From Nepenthes gracilis (Eukaryota > Streptophyta > Magnoliopsida > Caryophyllales > Nepenthaceae), in the NCBI GenBank assembly GCA_033239525.1, contig BSYO01000024.1, forward strand, positions 1-64,000: a stretch of DNA of 64,000 nt. The letters are read 5' to 3'. The position numbers and the translations under genes are program-made. This document shows positions 12,813-26,342 of this stretch, in pieces (position 1 is the stretch's first letter; every line of letters starts with the position of its first letter). The notes under the pieces are model-generated. The model had not been told where the DNA came from, did no database searches, and was given only the letters and a program-made list of their open reading frames with translations.

Positions 12813-13327
12813 AACTAACGATGCGCAGCCCTAGCAGGCTCGAGGTTGATCCGCCCAACTCGTGTCCCAACCAAGCGTCAAGGATGACGGGCCATGGGAC
12901 GAATCGCTTGAAGTCTGAGTCACCAGCCGCTTAGACTGCCAGATTGTTAGGTATCAAGCAACGCAAAATAGTATTCAATCTCTTCAACTGTTCATACCAT
13001 GTAAGAGTATGGAGTCATGCAATATGAAAGCAAATAACACTCGGTAGTTTAATTCATTAATTCCTTTTATAAAATACAAGTTTACAACAACGGGCATACT
13101 ATTCAAAAGGAAATAAAAAAGTACGTGGGGCAGCAACCCGACTATATTTTGCCCAACCAGCCGTCGGGGTAGACAGTTGCAAGAGAAAAACACCCATGCT
13201 GGCCGCTGTGGCATTCTACCCATGGTGGGAAAGCATGTAGAAGCCCTCCCCTCTAAGAACGAGGCATAAAGTGCCAGTTCTCACCTGGGGAGGCAATTGC
13301 CGAGAATCGTCTACGGAAACTGGTCGT
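12813..13327 (+). mobile_element. interior remnant of outer LTR element
   Basis: Continues the outer element after the nested Ty3/gypsy insertion. No recognisable coding sequence. Confidence 0.4.
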
Positions 13328-13332
13328 AGCCA

Positions 13333-15824
13333 TGTCATGACCCAGGCACAAAATATGCATGTCAAATAATAAAATTGAACAAATCAAAAAGTACGGCCAA
13401 ACCCAACCTGAGCATGACAATTCTTACATAAACGGACCCAAATAATATACAGCCCTCACAGGACCTCATCGGGTAAATACCCGAAAGATATATATAAAAA
13501 AAACATGACTTGCTATCAATACGTCAATAAGGGGATAACCAACAAAATAACAACTCATTCCCATAAGATAACAAACCAAAATCTTTACTACAAGATCCAT
13601 CGGCTTATAGAAACGTCCGACATATAATCCAGATACAACCACCAGGAAATCCAAAAGCCTAGCTAATATAAATATCGATACTCACCAAATAAATTATGCC
13701 GCTTTCGGTCTCGTCCAAACTCCTGAAATCGAAGTCAAGCCACTAGTCTAAAGGGACAAAACATGAAAACATAAGCCTAGGGCTCAGCAAGCATCATATA
13801 TATACGTAAAACAGTACATATAAATCACAGGAAGGGATAAAACACGCGAAATCAAACACAATGTCCGTGAAATCCCTGAAAATCGAGGAATAGTCTCGTA
13901 CAAAATCATCGTCCATATGAAATGGTCCCTCCGGGACACCATTATATAAATCGCGATCCGGTAAAATCTCGTAGACGATATCATATCTTATGATCCGAGG
14001 TCACATAAGCCGTAACCGTTCCTACATCTGCGTGGGACACATACCATCGTCCGGATCCAAATCTCATAATGCAAAAATCGAGAGAAGACCACCGGAACTA
14101 AAACATAAATCAAAACACGTTCCGGGTTTATCACATTTTTATTCGTACGAGACCTTCCTATCGCCTAACTGTGGGCCAATCAGTATATCTCAAAATCATC
14201 CTCCACCCAAATACATGTAGAAATACAAAGCATGCACGAAATCGAAGAACCAAAGATCAATGATACTAACTTGAGGAAAGGTTACCATTGTCCGGTAACC
14301 ATGGCTATATCGGCTACGAATTAGGCCAGTAGCTCAAGGCCATCCATGTACTCTGTCTCCCATAGATTAGGAACTTGCTCACTATGTTTTACCACTCGCG
14401 GCTTTGGGTGCAACCTCAAGTTTTAGTTATATATTAGGACGTCCGAGTATATTAGTTTTCCGTCAATTCCTTACGATGGTTCTCAATTAAATACACAGTG
14501 GGACAAGTCAGCTACAAAAGCCTCAACCTTCCTTTCGGCGGAAGTAGCCTCAACCTTCCTTCCGGCAGAAGTAGCCTCAACCTTCCTTCCGGCGGAAGTA
14601 GCTTATCATATACGTCCCCGTCAAGACTAATCCTCCCCGTCGGGAGCGACGCCACAAATAGCCAATGCCTCGGATCACAAATCGACCCCCAGGGTCTCGG
14701 ACCGCCATGGTCCCGTAGTGATCCCGCCCCCGGCAGCATGCATGATTAGTACAAGGCCTGGTTCATGGTTCCACAATATACGGATACACAAATATACATA
14801 TATATACTGTCTAGGTGTCAAAAACCCTCCAAATTATAAACACCGGTGTAAAATCACCGCACGACCAGTAAAACATACATGCATGTACATAATTTATAAA
14901 TTTGGGGTGTACAAAAATACATGCATGTTAGTAAAATCTTCCACAGTGGTCGAAATATATCAGAAATTAAACCAGACCAAGAATAGGGCTAGAGGATACT
15001 TGCCTTAACCTTTTTGCTCCCCAAATCGGAAGAAAGACGCTCCAAAATACTCGAATGGCACGTTTCTCTCTCCTACTGTGCCTTTCTCTCTCTACCAGCT
15101 TCCCTTCTCTCTCCCCCGTGCTGCGTCGCCTCGCCAGCAGACACTGCCGCTTCACCCACGAGCCGCGGGTTGCTTCAGGCGAGAGAGCGCTGCCGCCTCG
15201 GCCCCTTACAGCGGCCACCGCACCTTCCTAGGAGAGCTTTCTCTCCCCTGGCCGTACACACAACTACCGATCCAACCCTCTCTCTGCACACCCTCTGCTG
15301 CACGCACCACCGTCGTGCTGCGACCACGCCGATGTGCCACCACCGCGCCGGTCTGCTCTCCAATGGACCCAAAACCCGCGCCGCTACCCTTCTCTCTCTC
15401 ATGCGCGAGCCCATTACGCCGCTGAGCACTGCCGTCGCGGCTTCCTCTCGCGTCACAATTTCTACAGCTTCCCTCGTGCTGCACAGCCTCCTCTCTTCTT
15501 CGTCCTTCCCTCTTCTTTTTCCCCTTCCTTCTTCTTCTTCTCCCTTCTCTGCACCGAAACCCTTCCTCTCTTCTTTTCTCCTCTCTCTCTCTCTCTCTTT
15601 CTTTCTTTTCTTTTCTTCTTTCTTTTTTTTTTCTTTTCTCCTGCTTTCTTCTGATGCCAGACAACCCTTTAATTAATCCTCCCCCGTCCCCTTTCCACAA
15701 ACCAGCCGTGGGTTTCGGCCCACGATTTTTCCATTTTCCTTTCCTTTATATATATATATATCCTTAATTATTCCAAACTCAAAATTAATATTGAAATAAT
15801 TAAAATGAGAATTTAGGCTTTACA
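13333..15824 (-). mobile_element. solo LTR, Tekay/Del-like
   Basis: Starts TGTCATGACCC and ends GGCTTTACA (plus strand), flanked by AGCCA (13328-13332) and AGCCG (15825-15829), a 4-of-5 target duplication. Its internal landmarks match the LTRs at 3870 and 10350: CCTCACAGGACCTCATCG near the start, a GGTTACC...CCGGTAACC block, CGCGGCTTTGGGTGCA, and a CT-rich block near the end. No interior or second LTR is present, so it is a solo LTR of a related family. Confidence 0.75.
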
Positions 15825-15829
15825 AGCCG

Positions 15830-16532
15830 TGTAGTTTGTGAGTCTCTGCGCCTACTGCTAGACCTAACGTGACGACGATCGCCTAAGGTTTGACATGGAT
15901 TGGACGAAACTCCTCATCCAGAGGTCTTGAAATCGGTCCTCCTATGGGCAGCCTAAGATTGCGTTGCTTGCCCGGAGGGGACAAGGAATCGCCCTCTCCC
16001 ATCAGAAGGGCTGATCTGCCACTCGTTAAAGGCCGCCCCAGCAAGGACCATCTAGATCTGCCTCAGAAGAGCAAAAATCGGCTGCTAAAATCCGGACCTC
16101 ATTTAGTGCAATACGAGGTTGGTTTGGGGCAAGCCCAAAAAGGAGAAACCAAGGTAGACTTCCAGCTTCATCCTTAGCTCTAGCTTCGAACAATGGTGAA
16201 GAATCTCAACCAATCCTGAGTTGTGCATGTGTAGGCTCTGTCAACTTTGAACTCTCATGCCACTTAGCTAGCGAAGACGATTCGTGATTGAAGGCGTTGG
16301 GAGGCCCTCTACTTATAGTTGGAGGAGGAGATCATCCAGCATTAATTCGAAGAGATTACGCTGATGCCAAAAGATCGCCATTGGTAGAGAACCAAATCGC
16401 ACAAAATCTTGCCAAAGCAGACGAAAAATAGTAGAATCACTTGGGAAAGGAAAGCGCACAGACATGTTGGCGGCGTCCCATCAGAAACATGTTGGGAGCT
16501 GAAATTTCAAACCTCCCGGTATGAGGTGTTAG
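15830..16532 (+). mobile_element. interior remnant of outer LTR element, 3' side
   Basis: Sequence between the solo LTR and the right LTR of the outer element. One 95-codon open frame (15890-16177) has no recognisable domain. No gag or pol signal. Confidence 0.4.
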
Positions 16533-16599
16533 TAATGGGTCTCGTAACCCATGGGCCGACCCGGAATGTGGCCTGTAGAGGAGAAGCGCCCATAAAGTA

Positions 16600-18414
16600 T
16601 GACGGAACGTGTCCTAATTCCCATAGGATGCTCCATCAGACAGATTCAGAACAGAAATCATACATTTCCATCAGTAAATTCTATATAAATTTTGGCAAAA
16701 TTTTATTTAAAATAGGACAAAAACCCACAATGCATCCTGTTTATTTACATCAGTACAGAACATACATAATATCCAAACCTCAAAATCTTGACCATAATAA
16801 AAAAGCTGGATCAGTACAAGCACACAAATATCCACAATACCACAGTTTTCCTACAACACGCATTCATAGGACCACATATGCCATCCATGGCATTAATTCC
16901 CCAACCCTATCAATTATACCAGAATTCAGACAAGAGATGTTGTCTAGGACCTGTACAGAAAACGAGAAAACAAATAGCGGAAGCATCTATATCTAAGATA
17001 TAATCTGCGGAAGTATAAATATAGTTTTTAATAGTTTGCCGAACTACTACAATCATTTATATATAATTTCCTTTACAAAACTCTATGGCACATGCAGAAC
17101 TATCAGATCTCTTAAAATGCTTCAAGATAAATCTTTGAAATTTTATCGAGGCTCCAGAACCTTCCTTACTAATCTCTAGCTACACCTGGTCCTCCATTGT
17201 TTTTTCTATATCCTTATCTGGAGGGGGGAAATAAAACAATGAGTCGAAACCCAACAATGTACTAAAATATGCAGATTATGATGGTCTCATGCAGAATATA
17301 TATACAGAAGGTTCTTTAAACTGTCAGAGAGTAGAGACAATGTACAGAAAACATGAGAAGGATACTATTCAGCATGAATAGGTTTTAGCAATCATTATTT
17401 ATGCTTTCATGTAGAATATATGTGCAGATGAGCAAAAACACATGTAATAATCATGAAGAAAGTATAATTTTCATATAAACAGGTCTCAAGAAACATAAGT
17501 CATGCTAGGACAGAAAAACACCTTAAAATTAGATTAGAAGAACAGAAGCAGTTTGTGGAAACAGGAGTATAGCATGATTCTATTTAAATAGGCAACAGTT
17601 TCATAAAACAATTCTAAATCTCATTTGCTTTCGTCAGAAACTCTAGTTAAGGACCCAACTAATGTACCCTACTACCCCAGGGGGCGAATAATCGATGATA
17701 GATTGTGTTCACTCCACACAATCTAAGGCCAAAAATAGTAATAGTAGATCCCTTCTTGTGGGATCGATCCCTTCCGTGGGATCCAGAACAGTATCCTCCC
17801 TGTACAACGCCCCGAGGACAGCGGACCACATATAACTCTATAGACAGAGTTATCCTCGATTACCACCGTAATATTCTAAGGTATGCTGGAGAATCTCACA
17901 TGACCGTATATCAGTCCTGGGTCCTAATTAATGGTATCAGAAATAGTTTTTTCTTATTTCTTAACTGAAAACCCTTTTCAGTTTCAGAAGTCAATCAGAG
18001 TTTCACAATAACTCTTCAATTCGGTTCAGAACACGCAGTAATAGTTTATAATCCTTCAGTCTCGCTTCAGAACATACAGTTTTAGCTTAAAACCCTTCAG
18101 TTTTGCTTTAGAAATCCACAGTTTATAAGTCCGTATAAAATTTCTAGAAACCAATTACATCAGGAGCTTTATTTCAGTATAAATTAACTTTTGTACAACA
18201 GAAATTATGGGTGAAAATCATTAAAACTCATCATTTTCGTGCCTAGGGTTTGGCCGAAATTATCGGACGATAAAATGACACTTAACACGTGCATTTTCAT
18301 GAAATCGATGCCAGATATTGCAATATATACATGTAAACATGAAATATGTCTGATTGATTTATAGGAATAGGCTTTATTTATGCAGAACATGGAGAAACAT
18401 GCTTTTAGAGTTCG
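16600..18414. mobile_element. solo LTR-like insertion inside the right LTR
   Basis: An 1815-bp insertion splits the outer right LTR and is flanked by a perfect 5-bp duplication AAGTA (16595-16599 and 18415-18419). It starts TGACGGAACG and ends TTAGAGTTCG, so it has the TG start but a mutated CA end. There is no coding potential beyond short frames. Most likely a solo LTR; family unknown. Confidence 0.65.
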
Positions 18415-18892
18415 AAGTACACTTGCCTAAGAAGTCCCTTGTTGCGCAAGGCCTAGACCGCGACCCAGATCCACCCAGTGAGATGTGGGCCCTTAGAGTC
18501 ACCCACCAAATGCTGCTTAGTGGCATGCGCCTTAGCAGCTCCAACTCAATAGAAAATCCCATGCGGCCACGCCTCTGATTGTCTAGTATAGTGCAACCCG
18601 CTGAGGAACCATGACCCAGGCGCACTGAGCAGGCCAGGATAGCAGAGCTGCGCTGCCGGCCAGTCACCGCAATAGCTGCAGTGCCCCAGTAATGGCGAAC
18701 GAGCATGTGCACTCGTAGTCTACAAGTACCTCCCTTCATCCACAGGAGAAGGGGGACTTTTCCAAAGGTCAAAAAATTCGAAAGGGAAAAGCAACCGCAG
18801 GATGTGACTCTCAGTCCCAGAGCCAATCTTTGAAGTAGGCGTTCCTTCCTCTAAGCCGCCCGCCGTTTGGGTGCATCTGAAGACCTAATCCC

Positions 18893-19415
18893 CAGCTGAG
18901 TGCACTCATCGGTGTTTAATTTTCCATTTCAAAAACTAAGCGCACCGCCGGAGCTTAGTCCTCTGTCTCAAAGCCGCTTCCTAATCGAGCGCACCGCCGA
19001 GTTCAATCCTCTGTTTCCAAATGGCTCACTAGCCAAGCGCACTTATTGGAGCTCAATCATTCGTCTCAAAGCCTCTTCCCAACTGAGCGCACCACTGGAG
19101 CTCAATTTTCCATCTCAAAGCCACTCCTCAACTGAGTGCGCTCTCCGGAGCTCAATCATCCGTCTTAAAGTCGCTCCTTACTCAAGCACACTCATTGAGC
19201 TCAGTCATCCATCTCAAAGCTGCTTTCTAGCCGACTGCACTGCTGGAGCTCAGTCATCTATCTCAAAGTCGCTCCCGAACCGAGCACGCTACAAGACCTC
19301 GGTCCTTTGTCTGAAAATCGCTCTTCAGTCGAGTGCACTTCTCGAAACTCAGTCCTCCTTCTTAAACCTGCTCCCTAGCCAAGCGCATTATCAGAGTTCA
19401 GTCCTCCGTGTACAC
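18893..19415 (+). repeat. 49-bp degenerate tandem repeat, second block
   Basis: About ten copies of the GAGCTCA.TC.TCCGTCTCAAAG unit with AGC.GAGCGCAC spacers, homologous to the block at 2895-3300. One open frame of 175 codons runs through it only because the repeat lacks stops. Confidence 0.75.
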
Positions 19416-19672
19416 TCAATCTCCTAAATGCATGTATCTATGCACCATTTTTTACACATCCTCCTATTTTTCTATCTGTTTGAGAAAAATTTTTGATTTA
19501 GGCGTCAGAGAATATACTGGAGAACGAGTCCCACGGTCTTCTGACCTGTCGTTTGTCAGCTGTGTTGCGTAGGATCTAGGTTCAAATAAGGGGGACCGAA
19601 CCTGCTTCAGCTCGACTCCCAGGGAAGATCAAGTGGCACCCTAACTCGTTCGGTAATTTGGATTCAGGGATG

Positions 19673-20322
19673 TTTCAAAAATAAATATAGAATTTTAATT
19701 ATCAATAACTTAAAATGAAGAAATAATAAAAATAAAAATAATTTTTATATGTGTTCTAGAGACTATCAAAATTACAAAATTTTAAAAATCCTCAATGTAT
19801 GACAAAATATGTAAATAAAATCAAATAAGTAGCAAATTAAGGCTCAATGTATAAATCTTCAATATGTTTCTATTAACTTTTCTAATGTGGCAGAAACTTA
19901 ATTCCATTGAGTTAGAATCCTAAAGCTCATGTTGTTAATCTCCCAACTACTAGTCAAGTAGTTGTGTAGCCCTATATTGATGTCAGTAGGAATGTGTATG
20001 TGGTGGCTCGAATCTAATAGCTTCGTCAGTTTCCCCTAGGCGGAAGGAATTCTACTTCGGTGATTGTTAATCCTCATGACTTTGATACTTTAACTATTCA
20101 GCCTTGGATGCTTAGTGGGAAGAACTCCAATAAATTTAGATCTAGTTGCTAGAGTGTCATGCTAGAAATACTACGTTCTCTAAAGCAGATTGGCCTACCA
20201 AATGAACGAGGAATCATTAAACCTCTTTATCCTTGGTGAACACAATTTGCTCATCTTGAATAGTATCAATTTTAATTTTACGTGCCGGTAAAGTTGGTAA
20301 TTATGTAGATGTGGGTTAGGTC
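19673..20322. other. no recognisable gene
   Basis: AT-rich sequence between the outer LTR element and the next LTR. No long open frame and no family I can name. Confidence 0.4.
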
Positions 20323-22338
20323 TGTCACGAACCTAGATTAAAAGCAGGTAATAATAATAAAAATTGACAACAATTAAGATCTATAAGATAAATTCCCAAC
20401 CCAAAAGACATCCAAAATATGATACCCAAATCCATGTCGGACCTAACAAAATAACATCATCAATAATAAGAATCAATGCTAACTATCACAATATCACTCC
20501 AAATTACTCGTCCGAAAATCAAAACTAATCACAATCTTCTCAAAATGTTCGTAAGGAAAAGTGGCAATCCGAATAACATAAATACACACTACTGAGTTAA
20601 TATAAACCAAAATGCTACAATCGAAATATCAGAATTTCTTGTTAATATAATATATTAACATCAATCTATCTATCAATTTCTCGTTATTGTAAATACATCA
20701 GATATAAATACAATCCATCTACAAATCTAACAGCCATAAACATAAATAAAATCTTGATCGGCATCCTCATTTAAGCTCCCTGCAAGATATCTATTGCCCT
20801 CTAATTTGGAAGGGTTTAGAAACAATAAAATTGTGAGTCGAATGTTCAGTAAATATCAGTATATATATATATAACAAAACAATACATCTATAATTAGAGC
20901 GAAGGGACAAAATCAATAAAAGATGCACAAATTTTCTGAGGAAAACAAACAACCAAACACGTGATATAACAAATCATTGAATATCCAAATGTGGTTTATA
21001 TGCTAACTCCATAATCCAAATGTGAACATCAAATAATCCAAATGTACGATACAAATCCAAAGTCCGATATCACAAATCCGAATGGTAGTTAAAGCCTACA
21101 AATCTCATTATCAAATGTCTTGAGTATCAAGTCAAATGTACGTCAAAATACCAAAAATCTGAAAAATATTCAAATTAGATAACCAAAGACTAAAATTTTG
21201 ACTTGGAGGAAGGAAGGATTATATATACTCCCAATAACTTTAGACTGAATCATTACTATTTTGACCCATGGGCTAGCTGATACATATTACTCTCTATAGA
21301 CGGGATCAAACCCTATTTTTCTTGCCACCCGTGAATGATAGATGCAATCCTTAAATCTATCTAAATATATTATGCTATTTGAATATATTAGTTCCATTTA
21401 ATTTTTATGATGATTTTCAATAAAATACTAAATTGGGGAGAATTTTATAACAAATGTCCAAAACTTTTTCTCTTTGATGGAAAAGAATAAAACTTCCATT
21501 CAGGAAAAGTACAAACACAATTTTCTACACTGAGGGAAAGTATTAATATCAAAGCAAATACAAAATAGAGCCTGATTTGAAGCACATACATGGAATATTA
21601 CATACACAGCCCATATGCAAGTTTTTATAATTTTTCTTTTGTAAATATTTTTATACATAAACATAATATCTCAAATTATTTACATATTTTTACAAAACAA
21701 GCAAAATCTTTAAATATTGACAAACCAAAACAAAACCTCAAAACATTCGGTAAATTGTATGTATGCATGTATATTCAAAGTAGGGTAAGTAAAAATGACA
21801 TGTATATACAATAAAACCACTAAATGTAAGCAAAACTAAAAAGAAATGGAAAGAAACCAAACATAAGGCTTAGAGATATTTGCCTTTAATATTTAATTTA
21901 ACAGAACTAACCAAAAATTGCTTCAAAATCACCCTTCTTCTCTTTCTCTCCTTCCTTCCCTTCTCTCTCTCTTCTTCCTCTTCTTTTCCTACAAAAATGC
22001 CCAAAAACAATGACATACACACTCATATACACGAATCAGAGCACGAGTGTCGGTCAAGTGCGCATCAGGCGCTGCAGCAAACACTTAACGCGCACGAGCA
22101 CTACCTCAGGCACGGGTTAAGCACGAGCAATCTGCCAAAATCATGCTTAAGTGCTCCAAAGGTGCTCCTCGAGTGCTTCCAATATACTAAAATTCTACAA
22201 GACCATGCATTATGTATGGCTCAGGTGTCAAGCCTACTTCTCCAAATTTTTCTTCGAATTAACATTATATAATTATTTGTAATATATCCAAAATAAACTG
22301 ATAATATCAAATAAATTAATTGGGAATCGGGTATTATA
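20323..22338 (-). mobile_element. Ty3/gypsy 3' LTR
   Basis: Plus strand starts TGTCACGAACC and ends GGGTATTATA, the same boundary style as the Tekay-like LTRs to the left (TGTCACGAAC ... GGGATATTACA). Downstream on the plus strand lies a minus-strand pol whose integrase C-terminus is nearest the LTR, so this is the 3' LTR of a minus-strand element. The matching 5' LTR was not found. Confidence 0.6.
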
Positions 22339-25200
22339 AGGTCTCAATACTTGGCTCATCTGGAGAGCTATAAAAATGATCATCTAGGGGTCAAAAATCA
22401 CCATTTTAAGCAATTGAAGCATCAACATTAGAATTACAGTGAAAACCAAATTGAGATGGAATATTGATAACATAAGCATTATGTCCAACCCGCTATAAAA
22501 TTTCAAACGGATCAACACTACGAGTATACAATTGAGAAGTGGGGCTAGGTGGTTGTTGTGTTATCTAATCTATATCATGATATAATCCACAACATTAAAT
22601 TCACCATATCGTTTATGTAAGTCAAGTTGAAGTATATATAAACAAGTTATGAATGGATTGTGTAAATCCTTCAATTGACGTGGACATAGTAGCATGGAAA
22701 GATATCGGGATAAGGTCTAAAGGTTTCTAAATTTGTAACCATGCACAACCTTAAATTGACTTATGCTTATGGACCTATTCTAATGTTATTATATGCAAGT
22801 TGGTCCATAAGAAGAATGATTCATAAGGTTTTCTTGAACTAAGTATCTTGATAAATTGCTTAGATTTTGATTAGCAACCTCGGTTTGGCCATTTGTCTTG
22901 GGGTGTATTAAGTGAAAAGCTTTAATTTGGTGTCAACTATATGCTATAGGGTTGTTTAAAAGTGACTAGTAAAACAAACACTGGTTTTAGATATAATACT
23001 TTTAGGAAGGCCATACAACTTGACAATCTTGGCTAAATATAGTTTGCCAACTAAGAAGCATTAGAAGTCTTACTATAAGAGATGAAGTGGGCCAATTTAG
23101 AAAAATAATCCATCATAACAAAATAGAATCATACTTTTTGGAGGTACAAGGGAGTCCTAGCACAATCCATGCTCACATCCGGCTAAGGACAACTAAGAAA
23201 AGACAAGGGAGGTAGAAACTGTGTTTTGCTTCTTATGTTTGGCTAGTTTACATATTTGACAGGTATTATCTTAGCCATATCTTTCTTCAAACTAAACTTG
23301 TAAAACCATTGTTTAGCATCCTTTGTTGTTTTATCATGCCCAAAATGGTCAAATAGGTCACCAGCATGAACCTATTGAACTATGAAGTTTTGAATTGATA
23401 TCCTAGGGATATACAGTTTATTGGCTCAAAACAAGTACTACTCCTATTCTTCCTTGAGTCTCTTAAACCCATCAACCTTAACTTGAATGATAGATAACAA
23501 CACACAATAGCTTAAGGCATCCACAGTTTGGTTCTCAATTCTTTTCTTATGGTTTAATACAAAAGAATAGGCTTATAAATTATCAACTCAATGACCATGC
23601 CTATGATTCAATTTCTTTTGGGAATTAAGAAAAAAAAGAGCCTCACAATCATAATAAAAGACAACTTCTGAGATAATAAGTAATGGCACTAATGGCGTAA
23701 GGCCTGTACAACTATATACAACTTCTTATGATACGTAGATTATTGTTGCTTGCTGTCATTCAACTTCTCACTATAGTAGGCAATAGGATGACCCTCTTGA
23801 CTAAGAATTTTGCTGATACTTACACCTAACACATCACATACTATATCAAACACCTTAAAAAAAGTAGGAAACTGCATGACTAGGGCTTCCATCATTCTCA
23901 TTTTAACACTCTAATGGCTCTAGCTGTATCAAGAGAGCAATGAAATTCATCTTTCTTCATATATTCATTAAGAGGAGCAATGATCATGCTTAACCCCTTA
24001 ATAAACTAACAATGGAAAGTAGCAAGACTATGAAAGCTTCAAACATTGTGTGTGGATTTAGGTTTAGGCTAATCTATGATTGCCTGTATCATTGTAGGGC
24101 TAGTAAAAACTCTTTTAGAGGAGACTATGAATCTAAACAAAAGCAACCCTAGCCATAAAGAACGAGCACTTCTCAAGATTTGAATAGAGACTCTCTTTTT
24201 CTAGCGTAGCACAATCCTGTGAGATAATTAGTGTTGCTCCTTGGTCATAAACCCTCATGAAGGTAGTAGGCATGTTTATGAGCCCAACCAACATGACCAA
24301 TTATTTATAAAGGCTGTCTTTTATCTTGAAGATCGTCTTCCATTCATCACCTAAGTGAATTCTAAACACATATTCTTGGATCTCTCTTCCTCAAGTATTG
24401 AGAGAGCTGGTACGGCACATGGACTTAGCCTCTCACGAATGAATCCCTTGTGAAGGAGTTCCACAACTTGCTTTTGCAGCTTGGCTTGTTTAGTGAAATT
24501 TATCCTATAATGAGATAAATTTGGGAGATTTGTGCTTAAGATAGAGTCTATGGCATGTTGAATATTCTGTAAGGCGGTTGGTGATATGGGAGGTACTTAG
24601 GGAAGATATCATGGAGTCCTAAATAACATGACAGCCCTCATTATGTGTAATAATTGAGAGTCTAAAAGGACTTCTAGAATAACAGTAAGTGTAACAAACT
24701 CGTCCACAATTGTTCGCTTAAATTTTGTAAAGCTAATGAAATGTAATTCTTTCGCTCCTACCACATTCTTTTTCTTGTTTTGGATAATAGGTTTTAGGTG
24801 TAAATAGTGTACACGAATCATCTTTCCCCTATGTACAAAAGAGCATAGTGACTTTGGATTGTGTCATCCAAGTCATACAGCCAAGGTCTTCCTAGCCTGA
24901 CACAGACATCTATAGGAATGACATCACATAAGATATGATCCTTATACTCTAAGAACAACAAGGCTTACCAGGTAGAACTCTGGGAATGATTTTCATGATA
25001 AGGCAAGGAACCTATCATATTTGAATATGCTTTGGTTTGCAGTCGATGGTATAGAACTGTTATATGCTACCAAAGCAAATTAAAGCCATACAAAATCTAG
25101 ACACCTCTTGACAAAATTGTGAAGGAAATTTACAATAATTCAATTAAATGAAAAACAACTTTCATAAAAGTCAAGAATCCAGGTCCAAATTGTCCTCCAA
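22339..25200 (-). pseudogene. decayed Ty3/gypsy pol
   Basis: Minus-strand fragments appear in the proper order from high to low coordinate. A protease-side GRPW motif lies near 24880. An RT box ELLHKGFIRE lies near 24440. An integrase GLPKSIIS-like box lies near 22990 and an integrase C-terminal NVADL-like stretch near 22400. Many stops and frameshifts. With the LTR at 20323-22338 it forms one truncated element. Confidence 0.6.
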
Positions 25201-26342
25201 AATTTGAATTTAGAATTTTCAATAGATATGGACTACTGTTAGCGACCATTGAAAATAAAATAATATAAGAAGTTACCTAGGATAAGAAATCCAAGGTATG
25301 AGAACAAAGAAATTGCAGCATGGAGAAGAAGACTCTGAGAGCAAATGGTTTAGAGTAGAAAAAAGGGGATAGTAGTTGTGAAGTAAGGCTGAGAGTTGTT
25401 TCATCAAAATTGCTCAAATGACATTGCCTCTACCATCGAATGAAAGGGGTGGCAAGAATCATTGTGAAGCTTCCAGAGTGAGGCAACCAAAACACATGAA
25501 GGGAGACAGGCAAGCTCAGGAGGAAATCATCATAGCCACTCAGGTGGCTAGAAGATTTAGGAAAAAGATCAGTCGCATGGTTGGCTCAAGGTTTTGAGAC
25601 TGCGGCAGCAGAAGCACATGAAAAGTGTGCAAGTGAAACAAGAGAAGACATTGCAGCCACACATGTGGCATTTTACTTGCCATTCGACGGTAGTGTGGTG
25701 GATCAAGGAGGGCAGAGTTGGAGGCAAATCAGGTTCACTTGAGGTGCACATAGGATCAGTTAGCCACGGCATGTGTGAGGCAGATGGCTGAGTGCAACCG
25801 AATTTGATTCTCCCATTTTATTTGTTTGTCTTTTAGTTGTAACTGCCTTCTAACTGAATGATTGACTTCATTAGGAATATATTTGTATTAGGTAGTATAA
25901 AGTAGAAAAGGTAGGAAGGAGGAAGATGTGAGGAATGTTACCTGTGAAGCAGAATTTTCTGTTGGAGGTCCTTCCCTTCTCAAATTGGGAACTTTAATAT
26001 TTTATTTCCATTTATCTAAGTTTCTTCCCTCTTCCCATTCTCATTCTTTTGACTGATCTTGGCTGTGAATCTTTACAGCTAGTAATATCAAGATTATCAA
26101 ATCAATAAATTTAGCTATTACTACAATTGATTAGTTCATTCAAATTTAAAATCAAGCAAAATGCAGAATAGTGCAAGGGATACATATTCTGGATATCTTG
26201 CCAAAGAGGGGTTGCAATTAAATGAATTCAAGTCAAATGAATTTTGCTAAAGATAAATGTCTGCACTTAAAATTGTGTCACATAAAGACAAAAATAATTT
26301 TATCAACAAAAGGAAATTAGTTGCCATGTCACACATGGCAAA
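25201..26342. other. no recognisable gene
   Basis: Mixed sequence with short open frames on both strands at 25569-25791, neither with a recognisable domain. Possibly the 5' part of the decayed element to the left or a different old insertion. Confidence 0.35.

Larger units (their letters stand above)
16533..19672 (+). mobile_element. right LTR of outer element, interrupted
   Basis: The first 65 bp (TAATGGGTCTCG...) match the start of the LTR at 2311. Similarity is broken at 16600, resumes at about 18420 (AGAAGTCCCTTG; ATCCACCCAGTGAGATGTGG) and runs to about 19672 (TTCAGGGATG). The 49-bp tandem repeat is present in both LTRs. I found no convincing target duplication for the outer element. Confidence 0.68.

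Noticed and set aside
15014..15700. 220-codon open frame and a 164-codon frame on the other strand
   Set aside because: CT-rich end of the solo LTR; low complexity, no motif.
18900..19427. 175-codon open frame with repeated SPLELxxPSQS pattern
   Set aside because: Translation of the 49-bp tandem repeat. The repeat in the left LTR is not open in the same way.
21880..22272. 130-codon frame at the end of an LTR
   Set aside because: Inside the Ty3/gypsy LTR, CT-rich start, no motif.
25569..25791. Overlapping open frames on both strands
   Set aside because: Short, mutually antisense, no domain; no reason to prefer either as a gene.
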